A stretch of DNA of 64,000 bases. Source: Aplectana chamaeleonis (lineage: Eukaryota; Nematoda; Chromadorea; Rhabditida; Cosmocercidae). The notes beneath the pieces were generated by a model. That model worked only from the letters and a program-made list of their open reading frames with translations, did no database searches and had not been told where the DNA came from. The DNA is taken from positions 1 through 64,000 of the forward strand of contig JAPDOI010001370.1 of assembly GCA_029168955.1 (NCBI GenBank). Direction: 5' to 3'. The position numbers and the translations under genes are program-made. Of this stretch, positions 11,109-22,778 are shown piece after piece (position 1 is the stretch's first letter; each line of letters opens with the position of its first letter).

Positions 11109-11265
11109 AAGTTAAATTGCAGTGCTCACGAAAGTGGCATATTGTGTCCCATGCCCGATTGCACTGAGCGTGTGTTGCTCAAGGACTTGGATAACCACCT
11201 TCAGTCCTTCCACGAACAACACGATATCGTTGATGAACGGGGTAGTGATGAGGAAGAGTTTGAAA
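11109..11265 (+). CDS. C2H2 zinc-finger protein, exon 5 (finger 6 and acidic stretch)
   Basis: The frame encodes a complete CX4CX12HX4H finger, CPMPDCTERVLLKDLDNHLQ then SFH, followed by an acidic segment (DIVDERGSDEEEFE). A TTTTTAG acceptor at 11108 keeps phase 0 with the previous exon; an alternative ATTGCAG acceptor at 11122 would need a different donor. The donor GAAA|GTGAGT is in phase 1, matching the exon at 16794 more than 5 kb downstream. Confidence 0.75.
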
Positions 11266-11583
11266 GTGAGTTGCTGTCTTCTCTCATTTCGGCTTCTGTT
11301 CAATCCAGTTTGCCAGTTTCTCGCTGTGTCTGGATGATCACTATGGCTAAAAAAGAATAAGTTATGTGTGGGTGGTCGGGAGTTTCGCAGTGTGTTAACC
11401 GCATCATGAGAAAAGCATCTGAAGTGAACGTCGGTAGCTTCGCCAAATTTTGTTCTAGTAGGGTAATGCTTTCCTCTTTAGCAAGGATCTAGCAGCATTG
11501 AAAACGATAAATGATGAAACCGAAAAAAATCAATTGTTTTTGCGAGTTGACTGTTAAGAGAAAGATCCTACAATGATCATACA

Positions 11584-13085
11584 TACAGTGCGTTGTAAAA
11601 TTGTATGACGTACTGCAATTTCTGCGGTTCTGAACTTCGAGTGAATTTAGGGGACAAATCGTAAATGCCAATCGATATAGCACCCTCAAAAAATCCTGGA
11701 TACAGTTCTGCATGAAATTAGAGCCGCTAGTACGAATCTAACAACCGAAGTTGGAAATAGCCGTTGCAAAATTATTTGGCATGCCTGACATTCTCGCTGA
11801 AATTTCGATTCTAGACCCTCTGTATCAGTTCGTTCATGGTAAGAGCCATCAGAAAAATCAATTTGATAGTCTTCAGAATTGTCTTGACGCAGAACCACTT
11901 CGAAGGCTCTGTTTGGCATGTTTCAACTCCACTTTTTCTAAACGCCCCTCTCAATCTGCGCCCATTCGCTGAGAACGGCTAGTTTAACCGGAGCCACGCG
12001 CTCGTATTGTCTGCTCTGGATGTCGACTCAACGCCAAAGAATACGACCTACGTTTTCCGCTGGGTTGAGGTCCTTTGAACCGGACGGCAATTCTGGTAAA
12101 TTGACGTGATTGGCCTGAATGCTAGCCTGTGTCGATCTACTGACAAGAAATGAAGGCGGATACGGACTAGAAAGAACTGGAAGTGAGTTTCCGACACATC
12201 CTATTAATCTCTGAAACTCATAGGTCATGCCACAAGAACGTGGTCCGGCTTGCATTACCACCTGAATCCACAACCTTCTCCTCCAAAGTTCTTACTCAAG
12301 GACAAGTGTGGGTCCTTTTGTAGATCTCTCCAATGCTTGCTCAAAATAAATCATCAGGCTCGTCCGGATTGAAATTGCTTTCGACCGATAAAAAATGGAT
12401 TTCGGAGGATCTACACAAGAACCCGAACTTATCCTTGAGCAGGAATTTTGGAGGAGAGAGAATAATGTGTTGGCCCAGATTAAAGTGATGTGGGAAGCCG
12501 GACCACGTTTTTGCGACAGGACCTGTGAACTTCACAGATTATCAGAGCGTGTCGGCGAATCCTTTTCTGTTCTTTCTAGTCTGCATTCACCTTCAATTTT
12601 TGTCACCAGGACGAAACAGGCTAGCTTCATGCAATTCAGTTTTCTAGAATGACCGGCCGGTTTTCGGATCTCAAGCCAATAGAAAACGTGTGGGGTATTT
12701 TCGACGCTGAGTCCCGCTTAAACTATCCGTTCTGGCGAATGGGCGCAGATTGAAAGGTGCGTCCACAAAAGGTGGAGTTGAAACATGCCAAACAGAAGCG
12801 TCGAGGCAGGTCTGAAGACTACTAAATTGGTGTTTCTGGTGGTTCTAACAGTGAGCGAACTGATACAGAGCGTTGTAGACTTGAAGTTCCAGCGAGAACT
12901 TCAGGTATGTCATATAATTTTGCAACAGTCATTTTCGACAATTTCCGTTGCCAGTTTCCTGCTTGCTGGTCTACCTTCATGAAGATTCGTACCCAGGGGG
13001 TTTTGAGGGTGCTGTATCGATTGGCATTTACGATTTGTCCTATTAATTTACGCGAAGCTCGGAGCCGCGGAAATAACGGATTCGA
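11584..13085. mobile_element. Tc1-like foldback: two opposed degenerate transposase 3' halves
   Basis: The minus strand at 12273-12028 reads a Tc1-type C-terminal segment with DLNPAENVGRIL, and the plus strand near 12670-12710 reads DLKPIENVWGIFD, the same motif in opposite orientation. Both are followed by homologous 3' regions (minus 11970-11590, plus 12780-13085) running outward. The left end CAGTGCGTTGTAAAATTGTA resembles the Tc1-like termini at 35012 and 36082. The two half-transposases point away from each other, giving a ~1.5-kb palindrome-like element with many stops and frameshifts. It lies in the intron between zinc-finger exons 5 and 6. Confidence 0.7.
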
Positions 13086-13649
13086 GATTGCTGAATTAGG
13101 TCTGCTGGCTCGTTTCCGGCGCTCCCGGTGGAGTTGGCGTTATGTTAGGGGTTGTACGGCTCCACTTATGTTGTTATCACAGCTATATTTGCGGGCAAGT
13201 ATGTTTTTCCGGATTTTATATGTTGACCAGTTCTAAGCAGACGTTTCGCAAGGTCAGGCCGGACTGTATTTGTCTCGGGGAATGACAGTGTTTAAAATAA
13301 CGTTTCAGCCGCGAAGCGCTGAGAGGTTTGGTTTTGCCTGGCACTTGTGATCACTTAGATTTTGGTAAAGTAGTTAATAAAACCTGTAAAACAAATTTTC
13401 TAGAGATTTTCTTCTGGATATAAGTGAGAGAGTCTAGAAGACACCCGCTGACAAAATTTGAGCCAAATCGATTGAAAATTAACAAAGATGTAAGCTTTAG
13501 CTGAAGCTTAGCTAAAATTCGCGTTTTTTTTGTAACGCGTCCCTCGTGTCCTGTTCCTCGTTCCTCGTTCATCGTCCCTCGTTCCTGCCACTAGCCACTG
13601 CCCGTGGTCGCAGGCGATCAGTTGGGCAGGTAGGTAAGTTGGTATGTGG
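13086..13649. other. no gene recognised
   Basis: Intronic spacer of the zinc-finger gene. It contains a short pyrimidine-rich simple repeat (TCGTTCCTCGTTC near 13555) just upstream of the 145-bp satellite. Nothing coding was recognised. Confidence 0.4.
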
Positions 13650-15490
13650 ACAGATATAATTACCTACTCACTTATTTTAACATTAACTACTTCACCTTTT
13701 ACTACTTATCATATCAAGTGATATTATCAGTTGGTAGACCAAATCGCTTAAACACGTCGTAAGCTGTACTTTTCGATGGGAGGGACAGAGAAAGTGACTA
13801 ACAAGTTTGTTACTTACTGTTTCACATTCACTACATTACTTCTTACTGCTTATCATATCATGTGATATTATCAGTTGGTAGATCAACTCGTTAAAACACG
13901 TCGTAGGCTGTACTTTTCGATGGGGAGGGACAGAGAAAGTGACTAACAAGTTTGTTTCTTACTGTTTCACATTCACTACTTTACTTCTTACTGCTTATCA
14001 TATCATGTGATATTATCAGTTGGTAGATCAACTCGCTAAAACACGTCGTAGGCTGTACTTTTCGATGGGGAGGGGCAGAGAAAGTGACTAACAAGTTTGA
14101 TACCTACTGTTTCACATTCACTACTTTACATATTACTGCTTATCATATCATGTGATATTATCAGTTGGTAGATCAACTCGCTAAAACACGTCGTAAGCTG
14201 TACTTTTCGATGGGGAGGGGCAGAGAAAGTGACTAACAAGTTTGATACCTACTGTTTCACATTCACTACTTTACTTCTTACTGCTTATCATATCATGTGA
14301 TATTATCAGTTGGTAGATCAACTCGCTAAAACACGTCGTAGGCTGTACTTTTCGATGGGGAGGGACAGAGAAAGTGACTAACAAGTTTGTTTCTTACTGT
14401 TTCACATTCACTACTTTACATATTACTGCTTATCATATCATGTGATATTATCAGTTGGTAGATCAACTCGCTAAAACACGTCGTAAGCTGTACTTTTCGA
14501 TGGGAGGGACAGAGAAAGTGACTAACAAGTTTGTTTCTTACTGTTTCACATTCACTACTTTACATATTACTGCTTATCATATCATGTGATATTATCAGTT
14601 GGTAGATCAACTCGCTAAAACACGTCGTAAGCTGTACTTTTGGATGGGGAGGGGCAGAGAAAGTGACTAACAAGTTTGATACTTACTGTTTCACATTCAC
14701 TACTTTACTTCTTACTGCTTATCATATCATGTGATATTATCAGTTGGTAGATCAACTCGCTAAAACACGTCGTAAGCCGTAATTTTCGATGGGAAGGGAC
14801 AGGGAAAGTGACTAGCAAGTTTGTTACTTACTGTTTCACAACAACTACTTTGCTTCTTACTGCTTATCATATCATGTGATATTATCAGTTGATAGATCAA
14901 CTCGCTAAAACACGTCGTAAGCTGTACTTTTCGATGGGGAGGGGCAGAGAAAGTGACTAACAAGTTTGATACTTACTGTTTCACATTCACTACTTTACTT
15001 CTTACTGCTTATCATATCATGTGATATTATCAGTTGGTAGATCAACTCGCTAAAACACGTCGTAAGCCGTAATTTTCGATGGGAAGGGACAGGGAAAGTG
15101 ACTAGCAAGTTTGTTACTTACTGTTTCACAACAACTACTTTGCTTCTTACTGCTTATCATATCATGTGATATTATCAGTTGATAGATCAAATCGCTAAAA
15201 CACGTCGCAGGCTTTACTTTTCGATGGGGAAGGACAGGGAAAGTGACTAACAAGTTTGTTACTTACTGTTTCACAACAACTACTTTACTTCTTACTGCTT
15301 ATCATATCATGTGATATTATCAGCTGGTAGATCAACTCGCTAAAACACGTCGTAGGCTGTATTTTTCGATCGGGAAGGACAGGGAAAGTGACTAACAAGT
15401 TTGTTACTTACTGTTTCACATTCACTACTTTACTTCTTACTGCTTATCATATCATGTGATATTATCAGTTGGTAGATCGAATCGCTAAAA
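13650..15490 (+). repeat. ~145-bp tandem satellite, about 12.5 copies
   Basis: The landmark ACACGTCGTA recurs at about 13752, 13897, 14041, 14187, 14330, 14477, 14622, 14765, 14911, 15055, 15200 and 15344, a period of 144-146 bp. Each unit contains GACTAACAAGTTTG, TACTGTTTCACA and the palindrome TATCATATCATGTGATA. Units differ by scattered substitutions, and some are shared between non-adjacent copies (a two-unit block near 14765-15055 is repeated), suggesting unequal exchange. The array passes directly into the 42-bp satellite at AACACTTGACGTCATC. Confidence 0.95.
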
Positions 15491-16012
15491 CACTTGACGT
15501 CATCAGGATGTCATGTAAAGTACATAGGGCATCTGATGACGTCATCAGGGTGTCATGTAAAGTACATAGTGCATCTGATGACGTCATCAGGGTGTCATGT
15601 AAAGTACATAGGGCATCTGATGACGTCATCGGGGTATTAGGGCATCTGATGACGTCATCAGGGTGTCATCTAAAGTACATAGGGCATCTGATGACGTATC
15701 AGGGTGTCATGTAAAGTACATAGGGCATCTGATGACGTCATCAGGGTGTCATGTAAAGTACGTAGGGCATCTGATGATGTTATCAGGGTGCCGTCTAAAG
15801 TACAAAGGGCATCTGATGACGTTATCAGGGTGTCATCTAAAGTTCATAGGGCATCTGATGACTTCATCAGGATGTCATGTAAAGTACATAGTGCATCTGA
15901 TGACGTCATCATGGTGTCATGTAAAGTACATAGGGCATCTGATGACGTTATCAGGGTGTCATGTAAAGTACATAGGGCATCTGATGACGTCATCAGGACG
16001 TCGTGGAAAGTG
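15490..16012 (+). repeat. 42-bp satellite carrying GATGACGTCATC
   Basis: About twelve units of 41-43 bp read CATCTGATGACGTCATCAGG, GTGTCATGTAAAGTACATAG and GG. Most contain the palindrome CTGATGACGTCATCAG, whose centre TGACGTCA is the consensus CRE/ATF-CREB site. One unit is truncated near 15630. The period is a multiple of three, so open frames run through, but they are repeat translations and not a gene. Confidence 0.93.
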
Positions 16013-16119
16013 AGTAGCGCTTCATTTGTAGCGTGCGCAACAAGTTTGTCGCTTACTGATTATTATAGCAATCCATGCTATTTGAAAAATCTTCAAGATT
16101 TTTTCATAGATATTACTTC

Positions 16120-16762
16120 GTAATATCAATAAAAAGTGAACAATTCTATCGAAAAGGGGTCTTCCAAGCGAAAGAGGTTTGGTTGGCGTCAGAAACGTTC
16201 CAACAAAAAGGGAACAATAGGTAAGTAGATTGAGGAGAGTCTACAAAAAGTGAACAATATTCTCTGAGAGTATTTTTCTTGGTGAACACTTCTTAACAGC
16301 AAAAACAAACCGTTGCGGTGTTCGACACGGAAGCACTCTGTGGTTCCAAAAATGGTCTTGATTATGCGAGAACCGTTTAAACGTATGTGCATGTAAACCT
16401 CACTCTTATCATCAGAATAGAAGATGACGTCGCAAAGACTTAGACAGACGGTTAGGTCTTGCTCTAAGGAGAAGCAAAACTATAAAATAGAAATACAGCA
16501 TTAAGCAAGAGTAATCCCGTAAAATCTCGTTAAACGAATAGAAGTCTTTTTTTCCGAAAGACACTAAACTCATCATCGTAAAATGCCACAACGGTTTGTT
16601 TCCGCTGTTAAGAAGTGTTCACCAAGAAAATTACTCTCAGAGAATATTGTTCACTTTTTGTAGACTCTCCTCAATCTACTTACCTATTGTTCCCTTTTTT
16701 GTTGGAACGTTTCTGACGCCAACCAAACCTCTTTCGCTTGGAAGACCCCTTTTCGATAGAAT
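16120..16762. mobile_element. Foldback element with ~190-bp inverted arms (copy 1)
   Basis: Arms of about 190 bp (starting TCTATCGAAAAGGGGTCTTC, with AACAAAAAGGGAACAATAGG and GTGAACAATATTCTCTGAGA inside) face each other across a ~250-bp loop. A second copy with the same arm sequence is at 57222-57751. The left end has an extra ~20 bp (TAATATCAATAAAAAGTGAA) that reappears at the right end of the second copy, so the two lie in opposite orientation. No coding capacity. It ends just before the acceptor of the zinc-finger exon at 16794. Confidence 0.85.
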
Positions 16763-16793
16763 GATTGCTTGAATCTAACCATTCCATTTTCAG

Positions 16794-16979
16794 GTTCATC
16801 GGTGCCAGAAACGGAGCCTAAAAGGCTGAGTGAGTCACAAAAGGCTAGTTACACTACAGCGTCGGTGTCTGAATGTCTTTCAACATCGAACAATTCCGAC
16901 GATCTTCCGTTAGATGATGATGTTGATTTTGATGATCCTAAGCAGCGCTCCTTCGTGAAACTGAACAACAAAAGCATAG
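16794..16979 (+). CDS. C2H2 zinc-finger protein, exon 6 (Ser-rich and acidic linker)
   Basis: After CATTTTCAG the phase set by exon 5 gives an uninterrupted 62-residue linker without a finger: SSVPETEPKRLSESQKASY, a Ser/Thr-rich part, then an acidic LPLDDDVDFDD and QRSFVKLNNKS. Such a low-complexity acidic segment between finger clusters is common in C2H2 regulators, and an activation or protein-contact role is possible but not shown. The donor ATAG|GTGATT is in phase 1, matching exon 7. Confidence 0.75.
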
Positions 16980-17240
16980 GTGATTGCTAAATCCGTCTTT
17001 TTTGTTTTATATACCGATCTGCTCTTTCTGCCTGTCGTCGAATGCTGAGGAAGGTGAAGAGGGTATCATACAAAGCTGCGCTCCGTTCCGATGAGCACTC
17101 TCGTCATGAATGCGTCTTGACCTTGCACATTACCCGCATGAAATTACCTGGTTGCGTTAGTAGGTGCTGTTCTGTAAGAAACGAGCAGTACAGAATACAA
17201 ATTTCTCAAGAGACCTTATATTGCGTGCATTATGTTTCAG

Positions 17241-17306
17241 GTATGCAATGCGGTACGTGCGGGAAAACCTACCAGAAACCTTATCTCCTGAAGAAACATT
17301 TGAAAA
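17241..17306 (+). CDS. C2H2 zinc-finger protein, exon 7 (finger 7, partial)
   Basis: A 66-bp exon follows TATGTTTCAG and encodes MQCGTCGKTYQKPYLLKKHL, a canonical CX2CX12H finger lacking only its last His, which must lie on the next exon. The phase agrees with exon 6. The donor AAAA|GTGTAAG leaves phase 1, while the next exon recognised (34519) starts in phase 0, so one small exon between 17307 and 34518 remains unidentified. Confidence 0.75.
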
Positions 17307-17432
17307 GTGTAAGCCAGCTCTTGCTTTCTTTTATTATAACGAATGAACCTTCTATCAGGATGAAGGCTCGAAAAGTAACTGAGGTTTCGTAGGCGCATAC
17401 TCTCATGGATTATGAAGATGATTCAGTCGGAC

Positions 17433-17441
17433 TATATATAT

Positions 17442-17498
<57 letters not shown>

Positions 17499-17502
17499 TA
17501 TT
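17433..17502. repeat. (TA)n microsatellite
   Basis: A TA-rich dinucleotide tract of about 70 bp with two interruptions, followed by a short TTTA tract. It lies in the long intron of the zinc-finger gene. Confidence 0.95.
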
Positions 17503-17525
17503 TATTTATTTATTTATATTTTTTA

Positions 17526-18687
17526 TTTATTTATTAGAATGCACGCTAAGGTGCGTCGGGAAAAAACAATATGTATTACAAACAAATCAAACAAATGCAG
17601 TGTCGAGAACAGAAACATAAAGGTAATTAATATACAACCAGATTGATTAAAAAAAGAAGCTCAAAGCAAACTAAGCTTCTCGCCCGCAAAAACAGGGCTT
17701 CTATTTGAAAGATCTGACGTTTTGATTATAAGCTCGTCGAAAAGCAGTGGCCGATCACTTAGAGAAAACATTGTGTTGAGTAAGATCCGTAGCAGCCAAC
17801 AGTTTTGGGGTTCTAAAAGGGATGGCTAATTGAGAAAATAAATAGAAACAAATAGAGCAATCGAGATTTATTTTTCTGTTACTTTTCAAGCAGCATGAAT
17901 GAGAGTTTTCGTTGACACTCTCGTTAACATCACTTCCGCCCAAGCAGAGGGTTTGACCAGATTTTGACCATTGAGCAGCTGTCTGTAGGATAACCCTACC
18001 GAGATCCAGCGCAACTGGTAGGAGACCATTCACGAGCGGATGCGGAGGCACCTCTTTAATCTAAATACGAACTCATGGCACTGACTCGGGGGTGCCTACA
18101 GTATAAGCTATCACATTGGTCAAAATGGTCATGGCGGATTGACGTGACACGAGAACATGAACGATAACCTCATTCATCGCACAGAAGCACAGCACTGCTG
18201 AAAAGGGCTCTGACATAGACCTGCATTCGAAATTCAACCATTGAAACTGTTGCTGAGGCATCTTTTGGATAAGGATAGATTTGAGTGTAATGGTTTTGGA
18301 ATGCCCGCATAGTATTGGCTACTGGAAGGATAATGGACTGCGGAGGGAAAAATAAGGTATTCAAACCATGGCTCACGAATATCCTACTTGAACAATAGCA
18401 GACCTTGAATTCATTAGAAACACGTTTTTTTTCAGTTTGGAGGGCACCATAGAATCATACTTCAGTAAATACAAAAGGCACATAACAACACAATACATAC
18501 AGGGCTAAAAATCAAGAAAATCCACGAAGTGTCATAAGGTAGGATCATGGAAAGCCGCTTTACATCCAACGGTAAGGTTTAGCCAAGCAGTCGTTACCAT
18601 TGCAAAGGGCCACTACAAGTCCTGGATTCTGAGAACTAAAAGCATATCAATTTTTCTCAGCCTGCTACAGAAAATTTTACTGTTGAA
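17526..18687. other. LINE 3' untranslated region or intron spacer
   Basis: No gene was recognised on either strand. On the minus strand this follows the end of the LINE ORF2, and its proximal part (perhaps 18400-18687) is likely the element's 3' untranslated region. No terminal repeat or poly(A) tail clearly marks the LINE 3' end. A 98-codon minus-strand frame at 17755-18051 has no recognisable motif. Confidence 0.4.
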
Positions 18688-18978
18688 TCACTCTAGAACG
18701 CTAGGTGGTAGTAATTCTAACCACCTAGCGCATCTATAGAATAAGTAGTTTGAGATTTTTGACTGGTTCTTTCTATGGACTTTAGGACAAGTCCAGATGT
18801 AAACAGATGTAAACAAACCAGTTCGTCCCCTACAAGGCCTTAATATCCAGTACTTGCTTGGTTTGAGTTTGACCTCACATTTAAGAATTTTGAAACAGAA
18901 AACCAAATCGTTAAACACGCGACGATAAAGCAGACTTTTCAGACTAAACTTTGCCTTTCTTTCTTCATAACTTAGCAT
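18688..18978 (-). pseudogene. LINE ORF2 C-terminal segment (frameshifted)
   Basis: This frame continues the reverse transcriptase after a frameshift near 18970. It contains LSYEERKAKFSLKSLLYRR, the FCFKILKCEV segment and LKPSKYWILRPCRGRTGL, the thumb/C-terminal signature of CR1-like ORF2 proteins (a region usually reading Leu-x-x-Arg-Arg with a following Phe-x-Lys-Ile). It ends at a stop at 18688. It is useful for phylogeny but is not expected to be made in frame from this copy. Confidence 0.75.
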
Positions 18979-20236
18979 ACATAGCCCGAGGGTAGTCGGG
19001 ATTCGGAAAACATCGATACATCAAAATTTTAGTGAAAGTCTGTTGCACTTTTTCAAGCTTCATTTGTAGTTTTCTTGTATGGGGACTCCAAATTTGCGAA
19101 CCGTATTCCAAAACTGGTACGACATATGCTTTGTAAAGTTTGATCAAAATACTAAAGTCATTGCACTTTATGTTTCTGTAAATTGTAAACATGACTGAAA
19201 AAGCCTTTCGAACGATCGTGTTTATATGTGTTTCAAAATTCAAGCTGGAGTTGACTATAATTCCCAAATCGCGAACCTCTTGTGACTCTTTAACGCTAAA
19301 ATTGTTAAAGCTATATTTCGAAGGAGCGATATTGCCAAGGTGTAGCAATGAAGTTTTCGACAAATTGACAGGAATTTCCCAAACAGACGCCCAATCTACA
19401 ATATTTGCTATGGACTGTGACAAAGCTAGAGAAACCTCTGTCTGAGTCTCATTATCATAAGTACCGTATACCTTGATGTCGTCAGCATACATCTGTATCT
19501 TAATTGAGGGATGTGTCGCAAACTTGGCTGGTAGGTCATGCGTATAAATAAGAAACAAAAGCGGAGACAAAACGCCTCCTTGAGGCACACCACTGGTGCA
19601 AGGGTAACGTGATGAGAAAGAGTTTTCAACCTTAACACACATATGCCTGTCTTTCAAATAGGATCTTAGCCAATCCAGCAATGGACCAACGACACCAAGA
19701 TTACGTAGCTTAACTAGCAACTTTTCGTGATTAACTTTATCGAAGGCCTTCGACAAATCAAAGTAGATTATATCAATCGAATTTCCCCTGTTAATAGCCG
19801 AATACCAATCGAAAACACAGTCTGCCAGCTGAGTCACTGTAGATGCACCAGCTGTAAAACCGTGCTGTTCGAAAGGGATAGAATTTGTTTTAGCCAGAAA
19901 AGAAGCCAGCTTATCACGAATCAGTCTTTCCATTATTTTCACCGGAGCGGGCGTAATGCTAATGGGTCGAAAAGCAGAAAGGCAATTTGATAGCGGAGTT
20001 TTAGGAATGGCTGTTACGATAGCTTCTTTCCAAATTGAAGGCACCTCATTGAAAATTAGAGAAATATTGAATATCATTGATAAAGGCTTGTATAGGGACT
20101 TAGCGCAATTTTTGAAAACAATTTGAGGAATTCCATCAAAAGTGGCTGATGATGAGCTTCTCAACGATCTCAATACATTACTGACGTCGTGTGGGGAAAT
20201 CATGAAACTCGAGCCTTTGTTGAGCTTCACTTTCAT
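18965..20236 (-). pseudogene. LINE ORF2 reverse transcriptase domain
   Basis: A 423-codon frame holds the RT blocks in order: TFDGIPQIVFKNC, FRPISITPAPVKIMERLI, QHGFTAGASTVTQL, IIYFDLSKAFDKVNHEKLL with the first catalytic Asp, TSGVPQGGVLSPLLFLIYTH, then MYADDIKVYG with the catalytic Asp pair. The domain copies element RNA at a nicked target. All catalytic residues are present. The frame is offset from the endonuclease frame, with the shift inside 20178-20236, so the full polyprotein is broken. Confidence 0.9.
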
Positions 20237-21536
20237 TCGTCAAAGAATCAGTACTATCAGCATTGACAGGGGTAAAGACTGAGGCGAAATACTTGGCCAA
20301 TGCTTCGGCCTTAGTTTCATTACATGAAAATTTGTTTCCAAATTCATCTTCAAGCTCGGGAAGTTTGCCATGAGTTTTAATTTTATGCCTTATGAGTGAA
20401 AAAAGCAGCCGTTTGTTTCGGTTGGTTGCAGCACGTTTTTCCTGGTTGGCTAAAAAACGTTTCAAATGATGTTCAAGATCAGAACATGTTTTCAAATACA
20501 GTGGGTGGGAAGTGGGTTTTGTCAGAGTACGAAAAAGACAGAGTTTTCGTGCGATCAGATTTGATACATGTTTAGGATAGTGAGGTTTAGGTGATTCTTG
20601 AACAGTGAACGGCACGAATATAGCTAAGCCAGAATATACCGCGCTGCAAAACCGTTTGTATACGTCATCGACTGACAGGTACCCATTGAAGGTTTCCCAC
20701 CAATCAATAGAAAGAAAATAGCGTGACAAAGCTTGAAAATTAGCTTTGTTGAAATTAGGAAGAGGCAGTTTGCAAGGTTCTGCGAGAGAAATGCGAATCC
20801 GAAAAGCTATAATGTTATGATCGGACGAAGCAAAGGGTGGAAGAACTGCAACATTGCTCACAATAAGGGATGATGTGAAAATCAAGTCGAGAATTGAATC
20901 CCCACGAGTAGGTTGCAAAACATGCTGCGTCAACCCACAACATTTGACGTATTCCAGGAACCTAGCTGAGGTTGCGCTAGCGGTTTGGCATGAAATCCAA
21001 TCAATGTTCAAATTAAAATCACCCAATATAATAATCTGGCTACAAGAAAGGCGAAGATCGAGCAAAAAATCAATGAGTTGCTCATCATCAGCTGCAGACA
21101 TACTAGGAGGCCGATATACAACGACTATTCTGAATGTGAATGTTAACAAGTGATCAGAACCTTCAAGAACAAGCACATCTGATCTGAGGCCGGAAGGAGA
21201 AGAAATAATTTTCAAATTAATGTGATTTTTCGCAATACAACATACACCTCCACCTCTGCAGCCACATCTATCTGCACGAAAAACATTATACGGATTGTTT
21301 CCAATGATTTCAGGGTTTAGAATTTTAGCAGAAAACCATGTTTCAGTGATGAAAAGGATATCGGGCTTGTAGGTGGCTAAAAAGTGGTAAAGATGATGTA
21401 GCTTATTCAAAAGGCTGCGAGAATTGAATAAAAAACATTCAATACTATTCGGTGTTCCATGGAAAACTAGGCGTTTCCCTGACCCCGTTTGGGGAGATCC
21501 TGGATGCGCTTCAGTTCCCCACGATGAACAAACCAT
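20178..21536 (-). pseudogene. LINE ORF2 endonuclease domain (APE type)
   Basis: The 452-codon frame begins 70 bp inside the end of ORF1 and carries the exonuclease-endonuclease-phosphatase motifs: FNSRSLLNKL, DILFITETWFS with the catalytic Glu, GGGVCCIAK, ILGDFNLNIDW, SILDLIFTSS and ASSDHNIIAF with the catalytic Asp-His. This enzyme nicks genomic DNA to prime reverse transcription. About 200 residues of linker follow before the frame ends at 20178, where the reading shifts into the RT frame. The ORF1 overlap suggests coupled or re-initiated translation in the active parent. Confidence 0.9.
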
Positions 21537-22147
21537 ACGCGCTCATTGAGCTGTTTATTGCGTTCTTTACATTCCAGCCTTAGCTCAGCGTCCTTTTCGA
21601 GCTCCACAGGGGTCATACTGCGACGCACATACACTCCGGAAAAGTCGGAATCACGAAGTCTATAGGCATTGGATAGAGCGGTTACCCAATGCGACCTCGA
21701 TGGTAGCACGACCTTGACCAGACGTGGGTGCTTGTCAGATGGCTTTCCGATGCGGAACACGTCAGAAGGCCTACACTCGACATTCAGTTCGTCGAGCACA
21801 CCAGTAACCTTCTCTTCCAAGTCCTTCTGACGCTTCGATGGCTTGAGGTCACCGCTAGCCTCAGCAAGACCAGAAAGTATTATTGTCCTAGACATTTTTT
21901 CAGCTTTGACTCCCTCAGAAACCTCTGTAGGAAACTTGGAAATCAAAGCCGTGACCATTCTCTCAACGACCGGGTCTTTGTTGCGGTCGAGAATTGCATC
22001 CAAGAGCTCATTGGGAGACAGCCTAGAATAGTCAACCTCAGTTGAACTATCACAGCCGTGATCCCTTTGAGTTGAACGTCTCGAGGAGGACGGCTTGGGC
22101 GACATGGCTGTGGATTGGGTTTTGGCTGTTTTGCTAGCGCGACCCAT
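21467..22147 (-). CDS. LINE ORF1 protein
   Basis: An intact 226-codon frame. The N-terminus is basic and Ser/Pro-rich (QSTAMSPKPSSSRRSTQRD), a middle region suggests coiled coil or helix (SKRQKDLEEKVTGVLDEL), and the C-terminal part reads DVFRIGKPSDKHPRLVKVVL followed by ALSNAYRLRDSDFSGVYVRR, a conserved signature of ORF1 proteins of nematode and arthropod CR1/Jockey-like elements. It is expected to be an RNA-binding chaperone of the element's ribonucleoprotein. The stop overlaps ORF2. Confidence 0.8.
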   Translation of the reverse strand: MGRASKTAKTQSTAMSPKPSSSRRSTQRDHGCDSSTEVDYSRLSPNELLDAILDRNKDPVVERMVTALISKFPTEVSEGVKAEKMSRTIILSGLAEASGDLKPSKRQKDLEEKVTGVLDELNVECRPSDVFRIGKPSDKHPRLVKVVLPSRSHWVTALSNAYRLRDSDFSGVYVRRSMTPVELEKDAELRLECKERNKQLNERVWFVHRGELKRIQDLPKRGQGNA

Positions 22148-22413
22148 GATCTCAAAAAATTTTGTCAGACGTAGTCAATTATAGAAAATCAATGGCTCAA
22201 GTCGACACAGACGCAACAAAGGGGTTCCAGTTGCAATGAAAACAGACTTATTTACGAAAGTCAATTAAAGTTCAGTCGAGAAAGCAATTTAAATGGAAAA
22301 AGGCACTGAAAAAAAAGTGGAATAATCTATAGAAAATTGAAAAAAAAACACTTACCTGAACAAGGAAAGAGAGGAGTAGACCACCCGACCGTCCACCGCC
22401 GCCGCTGATGAAT

Positions 22414-22667
<254 letters not shown>

Positions 22668-22778
22668 TGTAACTGGTTAGGTGCTCACAACTCACACGAT
22701 GAAATCTTTGAGGTCTTCCCCCCTCCAAGTGATGAATTGTGCACTCTGCCGCTCTTGGAGGGTAACCGCCTGGTGCTA

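Larger units (their letters stand above)
18688..22400 (-). mobile_element. CR1/Jockey-type non-LTR retrotransposon, nearly full length
   Basis: The element reads on the minus strand with ORF1 (22147-21467), an overlapping apurinic-type endonuclease frame (21536-20178), a reverse-transcriptase frame (20236-18965) and a C-terminal frame (18978-18688). ORF2 is split by two single-base-type frameshifts, near 20230 and 18970, but has no internal stop otherwise, so the copy is young. A GC-rich leader (22380-22410) precedes ORF1 and abuts an (AT)n tract. The order ORF1, EN, RT without an RNase H domain fits the CR1/Jockey group. It sits in antisense orientation in an intron of the zinc-finger gene. 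Confidence 0.9.

Noticed and set aside
22327..22360. Intron in the LINE leader (CAG|GTAAGTG on the minus strand)
   Set aside because: The nearest acceptor (TTTTCTATAG) would give an intron under 30 bp, too short to be spliced; a longer intron cannot be supported.
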